DNA from: Clostridia bacterium
GTDB lineage: Bacteria > Bacillota > Clostridia > Oscillospirales > CAG-382
NCBI GenBank assembly: GCA_900757905.1
Contig: CAAEPN010000142.1
Span: forward strand, 1-5,044
Reading direction: 5' to 3'
Length of the DNA: 5,044 bases
In this document: positions 1 to 5,044 of the stretch, in pieces
Layout: every line of letters starts with the position of its first letter
Position numbering within the stretch: the first letter of the stretch is position 1
Notes under the pieces: generated by a model
The model's database searches: none
What the model saw: only the letters and a program-made list of their open reading frames with translations
Told to the model about the DNA's origin: nothing
Translations under genes and position numbers: made by a program

Positions 1-462
1 CGGATTTGTACCGGTCGTGCCATACTCTTTCTCATAGAAGATGACATCGTACTTGTTTACGGTAAAGACAGCATACAGATCGGTATTCTTGGTGAGCGTG
101 TTCGTAAAGTCGAACTTGTTGCCGTCCTTATCTGCCCAGTATGCGAAGGTGTGACCCGTTTTTTCGGGAATATCGGTCGGCTCGGTTGCCGTGCCGTTGT
201 AGGCAATTTCCTGTTTCGTGCCCCATACGGCGCTATCGACATAGAACGTAACGACCGGATTTCTCTTATAGACGGCATAGAGAGCGAAGTTTTTCGTAAC
301 TTTGGTAGTTAAATCGAATTCTTCACCGTCTTTTTCAAGCGACCAGTACACGAATGTGTAATGTGCCTTAATGGGAGCGTCCGGAGCCGTTACGGTGTTG
401 CCGGAGCTGACTCTTACATTTTCAATCTTAGTGCCATCCTCGTCGAGGAAGCGAACGGTGTA
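1..462 (-). repeat. Tandem InlB/Flg_new-type protein repeats, two complete and one partial
   Basis: Within the SLH protein, residues 335-399 and 404-468 are two copies of a module of about 68 residues, and a third begins at 471. Each copy starts with a V-x-F strand (F339, F407, F476), carries an aromatic YW pair in the middle (Y373-W374, Y442-W443), and closes with LYAVY (395-399) or LYAVF (463-467). The steps between matching positions are 68 or 69 residues. This is the pattern of the Listeria-Bacteroides repeat (beta-grasp) family, usually found on surface proteins. The DNA copies have diverged, so the repeat is seen at the protein level. The total copy number is unknown because the gene leaves the window. 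Confidence 0.85.
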
Positions 463-1464
463 GTAGCTATTCTTGCTTCCGCCGCCACCGCCGGTAGAGG
501 AGGAGCCGCTGTCGGTCGTTTCCGGCTTCTTTAAGAAGGTAGCCGGGGTGATCTCATCGAGATTTTTAAACGGTGCGTCGGTGCGGTAGTTGTTGAAGTT
601 GACCGTACCGTTGAGGTCATAGACAACGACCTTCTCGCCAACCGTAACCGACTTGAAGGTAACCTTGCCCTCACCGCCGCGTGCGAGCACACGACCGGTT
701 ACGTTTACGGCGGAGAGATCAAAATCGCCGTTTGCCACACCGTCTGCGATAACGATATCACCGTTAACGGTTACGTTTTCGAGGTGAACGCCGGGTACAC
801 GGATCATGACAGAGCCGTCAGCGACCTGCGAATAGTAGCCGGGTTCGTCGATATAAGTCTTGAAGATGTTGTGGAACACCTGAGCAAGCTCGGCGCGGGT
901 GATGTTATCCTGCGGACGGAACGAGCCGTTCGGATAGCCGTTGACATAACCCTTTTCGACCATGCCGATAACGCCGTTCTTTGCCCATGAGCTGATCTGA
1001 GCTGCGTCGGTGAACTTTTCAAGCGCCTTTTCGTTCGTGCCGGAGATGCAAAGAACTCTGGCGAGTACCAAAAAGACCTGCTCACGGGTTATGTAGGAGC
1101 TCGGATCAAACGTGGTATCGCTTGTTCCGGTAAGCGCACCCATCTGATAGGCCTTGGCAACCGGAAGATAGAACCAATCGTCTGCGCTTACGTCGGTAAG
1201 ACGCGAGATATCGGCGGTTCTGGTTGCGCCGAAGGCACGGGTAATGAATGCGGCAAGCTCGGCACGGGTAAGCGCCTTATCAGGTTGAATGAGCTTGCTT
1301 TCGTTGCCGATATAAAGCCCGTTTTCGACAGCGGCGGTCATGGCATCCTTGGACCAACCGTTAGGGAAATCGAGGAAATCGGCTACGCTTGCGGCAAATG
1401 CCACCGGCTGCAGAAGCATAAGCATGCAGAGCAGCGAGGCAATTACGCGTTTAAGTTTTTTCAT
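1..1464 (-). CDS. Secreted S-layer homology (SLH) protein with InlB-type repeats, C-terminus cut by the window edge
   Basis: This is a cell-surface protein, probably held to the wall by its SLH domains; 488 residues are visible and no stop is reached at the left edge. Residues 1-24 form a signal peptide: MKKLKR, a hydrophobic core, and likely cleavage after AFA. Three SLH domains follow at about 33-78, 88-138 and 150-202, with the signature motifs LTRAE (66-70), ITREQ (125-129) and ITRAE (188-192). Residues 217-292 are a Val/Gly/Asn-rich beta-repeat stretch. A Ser/Gly linker (319-330) leads to Flg_new/InlB B-type repeats at 335-399 and 404-468, with a third starting at 471. In known SLH proteins such domains bind pyruvylated secondary wall polymers. 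The start is supported by a purine-rich ribosome site six bases upstream. The gene lies 32 bases after the membrane-protein gene and has no terminator or promoter between, so it is probably co-transcribed. The ligand or partner of the C-terminal part is unknown. Confidence 0.93.
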   Translation of the reverse strand, partial: MKKLKRVIASLLCMLMLLQPVAFAASVADFLDFPNGWSKDAMTAAVENGLYIGNESKLIQPDKALTRAELAAFITRAFGATRTADISRLTDVSADDWFYLPVAKAYQMGALTGTSDTTFDPSSYITREQVFLVLARVLCISGTNEKALEKFTDAAQISSWAKNGVIGMVEKGYVNGYPNGSFRPQDNITRAELAQVFHNIFKTYIDEPGYYSQVADGSVMIRVPGVHLENVTVNGDIVIADGVANGDFDLSAVNVTGRVLARGGEGKVTFKSVTVGEKVVVYDLNGTVNFNNYRTDAPFKNLDEITPATFLKKPETTDSGSSSTGGGGGSKNSYYTVRFLDEDGTKIENVRVSSGNTVTAPDAPIKAHYTFVYWSLEKDGEEFDLTTKVTKNFALYAVYKRNPVVTFYVDSAVWGTKQEIAYNGTATEPTDIPEKTGHTFAYWADKDGNKFDFTNTLTKNTDLYAVFTVNKYDVIFYEKEYGTTGTNP

Positions 1465-1470
1465 GGGGTT

Positions 1471-1480
1471 TCCTTCCTTC
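1471..1480 (-). promoter_or_regulatory. Ribosome binding site of the SLH protein gene
   Basis: On the minus strand the bases read GAAGGAAGGA, six bases before the ATG at 1464. It is a doubled AGGA-type Shine-Dalgarno and lies entirely inside the 32-base gap after the upstream stop codon. It supports the chosen start, which is immediately followed by a typical basic signal-peptide N-terminus. Confidence 0.8.
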
Positions 1481-1496
1481 CTGTGCTGTTATATTC

Positions 1497-2471
1497 TTAT
1501 TTATATAAGCTGATATAATACGCTTTTTTCAGTTCCTTTTCGTTTGCATAGGCGCTGTTGATAGCGTCCACAAGCGAAGTATCTTTTCCGTTTGCTTTCA
1601 TAAGTGCGGAAAGCTCGTCGGTGATGGCCTTGACCTGCGCGTCGCATTGGGCTTCAAGACCGGTCACATACGACATATTGTCCGACACGATCTTTGCCTT
1701 GGTTGCGCTTGTGCGCTGTTCGGCCGGCAACGACTTATACGAGGAAATGATATTCGCTTCGAAAGCGGAAAGCGTTGAAGTGAAATTTGCCTTGACTACA
1801 TACATTTTTGCCACAAGGTCAGCAACTTTCTTATTATATTCCTCTTCGGAAAGTGTGGAAGTTACCGTTTGTGACGAGCCGTTTTGGGAAGCATCCGGTT
1901 TAGCAGTCTGGTTACCGCTCGGCTTTGTCGTTTGCGATGAGCCGCTGCCCTTATTTCCAGTAGTCGCGGAGTTAGAGGAGTCTTTCTGTCCGGAGGGCTG
2001 TTTCCCACCGGCAGTGTCGCTCTGTCCATGTGTGCTGTTCGTTCCCGAATCGGCATTGGAGCTGCTGTTCGTCTGAGAATCGTTTTTGCTGTCATTTTCC
2101 GTCACAGCGTCGGTTTCGCCCGAAACGTCAGAGGGCGTTTCACCGTCAGGGTCTAAGTTTTGGTCGGAAGAACCGCCGATGCTGTCATAAAGGATAGCGG
2201 CGATCTCCTCTTCGCTTAATTCCCCGTTGTTGAGCTTATCAAAGTCTTCTTTCGAGACATTGATTCCGACATCGGAAAGCGCATTCTGCGTGTCCTCTTT
2301 GTTTTGTTCAAGAAGCTCGCCGATCTTTCCGGTATCGGTCGTAAGACCCCGATAGAGCGCCTTGATGTTTTCGCGATTGACATACAGTACGGCAAGTGCC
2401 GCCGCAAGCAAGAGAATGAGTACAGCCAAAAGAATTCGCGCACGAACGGATTTCGTGCTTTTTTTCTCCAT
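1497..2471 (-). CDS. Single-pass membrane protein with low-complexity linker and helical C-terminal module, function unknown
   Basis: I do not recognise a characterised function. The 324-residue product has a basic N-terminus (KK, K, R, R within residues 3-12) followed by one hydrophobic segment at about 13-31. This predicts a signal anchor with the rest outside the cell. Residues 33-98 look helical and acidic, with SEEEIAAILYDSIGG at 86-100. Residues 101-206 are a disordered-looking linker rich in Ser, Thr, Asn, Gly, Asp and Gln with scattered KP pairs. Residues 207-324 form a helical, charged module ending in ELKKAYYISLYK, with one cysteine (C276). I have an impression of similar uncharacterised modules in Clostridia, which I cannot verify here. 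The start has an excellent ribosome site and a consensus promoter upstream. The SLH gene follows 32 bases downstream, suggesting a shared envelope role. A wall-spanning spacer or a partner that holds the SLH protein are both possible. Confidence 0.9.
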   Translation of the reverse strand: MEKKSTKSVRARILLAVLILLLAAALAVLYVNRENIKALYRGLTTDTGKIGELLEQNKEDTQNALSDVGINVSKEDFDKLNNGELSEEEIAAILYDSIGGSSDQNLDPDGETPSDVSGETDAVTENDSKNDSQTNSSSNADSGTNSTHGQSDTAGGKQPSGQKDSSNSATTGNKGSGSSQTTKPSGNQTAKPDASQNGSSQTVTSTLSEEEYNKKVADLVAKMYVVKANFTSTLSAFEANIISSYKSLPAEQRTSATKAKIVSDNMSYVTGLEAQCDAQVKAITDELSALMKANGKDTSLVDAINSAYANEKELKKAYYISLYK

Positions 2472-2477
2472 AGTCAG

Positions 2478-2485
2478 CCTCCTTT
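2478..2485 (-). promoter_or_regulatory. Strong ribosome binding site of the membrane-protein gene
   Basis: The minus strand reads AAAGGAGG, a near-perfect complement of the 16S rRNA tail, with six bases between it and the ATG at 2471. It fixes the start of the membrane-protein gene and suggests efficient translation. Confidence 0.9.
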
Positions 2486-2543
2486 GTTATCTTTGGATTC
2501 TTCAAAAAGCACATTCGATCCACAAGATATTTATACAGTTATT

Positions 2544-2572
2544 ATTATACCTTTGGAATGCTTTTTTGTCAA
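2544..2572 (-). promoter_or_regulatory. Consensus sigma-A (sigma-70 type) promoter of the surface-protein unit
   Basis: On the minus strand the -35 box is TTGACA (2572-2567) and the -10 box is TATAAT (2549-2544), separated by exactly 17 bases. Both hexamers match the housekeeping consensus at every position and the spacing is optimal. Transcription should start near 2537, giving a leader of about 65 bases before the ATG at 2471. There is no obvious operator palindrome over the promoter and no clear riboswitch or attenuator fold in the leader, so the simplest reading is strong constitutive expression. Confidence 0.9.
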
Positions 2573-2728
2573 TACTTTTTGCACAGGAAATCGAAAAGTT
2601 ACGGATAAGTTTTTGGGAAACAAAACAAAATCTTTCCGGTTTTTCCATCTTTCGACAGTAATTAGACGTCAAATAATGCATTTTGTTCCGCACTTTTTTT
2701 CATTTGAGCAGTCGATTTAATGAAATCT
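2573..2728. other. AT-rich intergenic stretch without a convincing gene
   Basis: Together with the flanking terminator and promoter this fills the gap between the acetyltransferase and the surface-protein unit. It is rich in A and T runs. Just upstream of the -35 box the minus strand reads AAAAAGTA, which could act as an UP element. A GACGTC palindrome at 2665-2670 is too short to interpret. Short open frames on both strands lack ribosome sites. No tRNA, small-RNA or riboswitch structure was recognised. Confidence 0.6.
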
Positions 2729-2771
2729 TAAAAAACACAAAAACGCTGTCAGCTTTGATCGCTGACAGCGT
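2729..2771 (-). terminator. Rho-independent terminator of the transporter-acetyltransferase unit
   Basis: Bases 2743-2753 (ACGCTGTCAGC) and 2761-2771 (GCTGACAGCGT) form a perfect 11-base-pair stem with a 7-base loop. Read on the minus strand, the stem is followed by TTTTGTGTTTTTT, a proper U-tract. The stem begins 25 bases after the acetyltransferase stop codon. The other side of the stem lacks a T-run, so the terminator works in one direction only. It insulates the downstream promoter from read-through. Confidence 0.93.
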
Positions 2772-2796
2772 CTTGTAAAATTCATAATTCTTCTGC

Positions 2797-3327
2797 TTAC
2801 GGCAAAAACTGATATGCCACACGCGGTGCGCCGCTTTCCAAATAAATGACGCCGCACAGCACAAAACCGTTTTTTTCGAGCATCTTTCGCATGGGAATGT
2901 TGCCTTCGTGCGTATCCACACGGATTCCGCCGTCAAAGCCGTCTCTTGCAGCTTTGTCCTTGACAAATTCCATAATTTCCGTGCTGACGCTTTTCGCGTC
3001 GCATTTTTCGGCGGTACGTCGTGCGTCCGGCGAAACGGTAATGCGGTGAATGGCGGCATAAGGCTTATCCGAACGCCATGCGCCGTCAATCGTTTTATAG
3101 GTAGGCTCTTCGCGTTCCATAAAGACGAAAGTGGCGATTATTCCGCCGTTGCGCGTTACAACATAGCTTTCGCCGAGAGAGACATCCGTTTCCACATTGC
3201 TTACATACGGATAGCCGTCCTGCCATTGGTCGATACCGAGCGTCGCCATGGTTTTGCGCGCCCGGTCAAAAAGCGCCATGACCTCCGGAATATCGGCGGT
3301 TTCGGTCTTGCGTATCTCGGTTTTCAT
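2797..3327 (-). CDS. GNAT-family N-acetyltransferase
   Basis: The product has 176 residues, a normal length for a one-domain acetyltransferase that would move an acetyl group from acetyl-CoA to an amine. The substrate cannot be told. Visible GNAT features are the N-terminal strand and helix (IRKTETADIPEVMALFDRAR, 5-24), a GIDQWQDGYP segment (31-40), the core strand IHRITVSP (93-100), the strand IRVDTH (135-140) and the motif-B-like stretch GNIPMRKMLEKNGF (142-155) before CGVIYLESGAPRVAYQ. The loop after strand 4, where most members have R/Q-x-x-G-x-G/A, reads ARRTAEKCDAKSV (102-114) and lacks the glycines. The flanking motifs stay in frame, so a simple frameshift is unlikely. The start is preceded by a modest GAGG site nine bases upstream. 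The gene lies 30 bases after the transporter gene and is followed by a terminator, so it is probably the last gene of that transcript. Confidence 0.9.
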   Translation of the reverse strand: MKTEIRKTETADIPEVMALFDRARKTMATLGIDQWQDGYPYVSNVETDVSLGESYVVTRNGGIIATFVFMEREEPTYKTIDGAWRSDKPYAAIHRITVSPDARRTAEKCDAKSVSTEIMEFVKDKAARDGFDGGIRVDTHEGNIPMRKMLEKNGFVLCGVIYLESGAPRVAYQFLP

Positions 3328-3357
3328 ATAAAAAGGCCTCGCTTTGCGGTTTGGTGT

Positions 3358-5044
3358 CTACCCTTCCACCAACGGATATTTTTGAAGATATTCTTCGTAA
3401 TGCTTTTTGAACGAAACATCGTCGTTTTTGACATGGCTGAGATATTCGTGCATATCCAGGCTATGGTGTGCGATCTCGATGATACAGCCGGCGATGTTGG
3501 AGCAATGGTCGGAAATGCGCTCCAAATTATTGAGCAAGTCGGAAAGCACGAAGCCGAGCTCGATGGTACATTCGTTTTTCTGCAAGCGCTCGATATGACG
3601 GGTCTTGATACGCGCCTTCAAGCTGTCTACCACCTGTTCAAGCGGCTCGACAAGCGAAGCGTTTTCCATATTATCCTCGGCAAGCGCCGACACGGTCAAG
3701 CGAATGATCTCACGTTCGGCATTACAGATAGTTTCCAATTCTTTTTTGGCAGTATCGGAAAAATGCAGCTCTTTATCGTGCATTTCCTCCATGGATTCCG
3801 CAATGTTGACGGCATGGTCGGAAAGTCGCTCCAAGTCGCCGATGATGTGCAGTAACTTGGACACTTCAAGACTGTCATGGTCGGACAGGCTGCAACCGCT
3901 GATCTTGACAAGATACGTGCCGAGCTTGTCCTCGTACATATCGCCGTGCGCTTCGCCTTCACGCACCTTTTGCCCGGCTGCCTGTGTATAGCCGCCGTGG
4001 ATCATATCAAACGCAGCATACAGCGTATCCCCTGCTTCGACCGCCATCTGCTTTTCAACATCCTTGGAGCGCTGAATTGCCACCGGCGGCGTGATGAGAA
4101 GACGTTCGTCAAGCAGCTCGTCCTTTTCCTTTTCCTCGCTGTCGCGCACGGTAAGACAGGCAAGCTTTTCGAGCTGATTGGTGAACGGCATGAGCATAGC
4201 AAGCGCAATCAACTTAAACACCGTATGGATAACGGCAATGCTTAGCGCTGTTGCAGGCTGTGCCAAAATTTCGGATGGTAAAAAGGCTTTGACGCAATAG
4301 AAGATGATGAGCAAAACGCTGGCTGCGATAACGTTGAAATACAAATGAATAAAAGCCGCTCGCTTGGCGTTTTTATTCGCACCGATCGAGGAGATCAGCG
4401 CGCTGACGCACGTACCGATGTTCTGACCCATGATGATCGGAATAGCTGTGCCATTGGAGATACTGCCGGTAAAGGTAAGCGCCTGCAAGATACCGACCGA
4501 CGCGGAGGAGGATTGGACAATAGCCGTCACGACCGTACCGGCGATAACGCCTAAGATCGGCTGCTCAAAGACAGTCAACACGCGGACAAAGGCCTCGTTG
4601 TCCTTTAACGGTTCGACCGAACCGGCCATCATTTCCATACCGAACATAAGCACGGAGAAGCCGAGTAAGATAAGACCGATATCCTTCTTTTTACGGTCTT
4701 TGACGAACATGTAAAGGATAACGCCGATAAGAGCAAGCACCGGTGTAAAGCTTTCCGGCTTGAGCAAGCTCAAAAATACATTGTCGCTTTGCAAACTTGT
4801 AAGCGATAAAAGCCACGAGGTGACCGACGTACCGAGGTTTGCACCCATAATCACGCCGACAGCCTGTCCAAGCGTCATAACGCCGGAGTTGACAAAGCCG
4901 ACCACCATGACAGTCGTCGCGGAGGACGACTGGATGACGGCCGTAATGCCGAGTCCTAAAAGAAAGCCTTTAAATTTGTTGGAAGTTAAGCGCGCAAGCA
5001 GCGTTTTCAAGCGGCTTCCGGCTTTTTTTTCGAGTGCCTCGCCC
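3358..5044 (-). CDS. Na+/phosphate cotransporter family protein with C-terminal PhoU-like domain, N-terminus beyond the window
   Basis: This is an inner-membrane protein of the NptA/SLC34-related family fused to a PhoU-like domain, the layout of E. coli YjbB. In all, 561 residues are visible. Two inverted membrane repeats each carry the family signature QSSSA (residues 38-42 and 177-181), each followed by a Gly-Asn-Gly motif (GANLGTSVTS 67-76; GQNIGTCVSA 206-215). Several hydrophobic helices lie between and after them, to about 287. A charged linker (about 298-325) leads to the PhoU-like helical domain, with paired E-x-x-x-D metal-binding-type motifs in DLERLSDHAVNIAE (403-416) and NLERISDHCSNIA (506-518). 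The family moves phosphate with sodium; YjbB has been linked to phosphate export, so direction is uncertain. The frame stays open to the right edge: GEALEKKAGSRLKT is in frame and typical of the family, so perhaps 20-25 residues holding the first helix are missing. The stop is TAG. Confidence 0.95.
   Translation of the reverse strand, partial: GEALEKKAGSRLKTLLARLTSNKFKGFLLGLGITAVIQSSSATTVMVVGFVNSGVMTLGQAVGVIMGANLGTSVTSWLLSLTSLQSDNVFLSLLKPESFTPVLALIGVILYMFVKDRKKKDIGLILLGFSVLMFGMEMMAGSVEPLKDNEAFVRVLTVFEQPILGVIAGTVVTAIVQSSSASVGILQALTFTGSISNGTAIPIIMGQNIGTCVSALISSIGANKNAKRAAFIHLYFNVIAASVLLIIFYCVKAFLPSEILAQPATALSIAVIHTVFKLIALAMLMPFTNQLEKLACLTVRDSEEKEKDELLDERLLITPPVAIQRSKDVEKQMAVEAGDTLYAAFDMIHGGYTQAAGQKVREGEAHGDMYEDKLGTYLVKISGCSLSDHDSLEVSKLLHIIGDLERLSDHAVNIAESMEEMHDKELHFSDTAKKELETICNAEREIIRLTVSALAEDNMENASLVEPLEQVVDSLKARIKTRHIERLQKNECTIELGFVLSDLLNNLERISDHCSNIAGCIIEIAHHSLDMHEYLSHVKNDDVSFKKHYEEYLQKYPLVEG

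Noticed and set aside
1465..1496. Possible terminator or promoter between the membrane-protein and SLH genes
   Set aside because: The 32-base gap has no inverted repeat or promoter hexamers. It holds only the ribosome site, which supports co-transcription.
1558..2076. Plus-strand open frame of 172 codons
   Set aside because: It lies fully antisense to the membrane-protein gene, mostly over the low-complexity linker, where base composition suppresses stops. It has no ribosome site or recognisable domain.
2502..2693. Minus-strand small open frame of 63 codons starting with GTG
   Set aside because: It spans the consensus promoter, lacks a Shine-Dalgarno sequence, and its composition reflects AT-rich intergenic DNA.
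2304..2720. Plus-strand open frame of 138 codons reaching into the intergenic gap
   Set aside because: It begins inside the antisense of the membrane-protein gene, crosses the promoter, and has no convincing ribosome site or domain.
2743..2771. The hairpin as a two-way terminator or regulatory operator
   Set aside because: A T-tract follows the stem only on the minus strand, and its position just after the acetyltransferase stop fits simple termination.
2908..3855. Plus-strand open frame of 315 codons
   Set aside because: It runs antisense across the ends of both the acetyltransferase and the transporter, which have clear family motifs. Its translation resembles no known protein.

Overview
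The window holds four genes, all on the minus strand and so read from right to left. The likely source is a Gram-positive bacterium of the Firmicutes, most plausibly Clostridia. Supporting signs are a secreted protein with three S-layer homology (SLH) domains, purine-rich ribosome sites of the AGGAGG type, a textbook sigma-A promoter, a U-tailed hairpin terminator, and AT-rich intergenic DNA beside coding DNA of balanced composition. A gut member of the Oscillospirales would fit, but nothing here fixes genus or species.

Right part (2729-5044): a Na+/phosphate-cotransporter family protein fused to a C-terminal PhoU-like domain enters from the right edge with its first residues cut off. After 30 bases comes a GNAT-family acetyltransferase. 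The two are probably co-transcribed, and their unit ends at a strong hairpin terminator 25 bases past the acetyltransferase stop. The promoter of this unit lies outside the window.

Middle (2472-2796): the only gap longer than 300 bases. It holds the terminator, then an AT-rich stretch with no convincing gene, then a sigma-A promoter with perfect -35 and -10 hexamers at ideal 17-base spacing, and a 5' leader of about 65 bases.

Left part (1-2471): that promoter drives a two-gene surface unit. The first gene encodes a single-pass membrane protein with a long Ser/Thr/Asn/Gly-rich linker and a helical C-terminal module of unknown function. The second starts 32 bases later and encodes a secreted SLH protein: signal peptide, three SLH domains, a short beta-repeat region, a Gly/Ser linker and at least two InlB-type (Flg_new) repeats. 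It runs off the left edge without a stop. The likely theme is a cell-envelope pair, one protein anchored in the membrane and one bound to wall polymers. A functional link between them is inferred only from gene order.

No RNA genes, CRISPR arrays, insertion sequences, integration sites or replication origins were seen. The least explained element is the membrane protein paired with the SLH protein. The rest belongs to known families.
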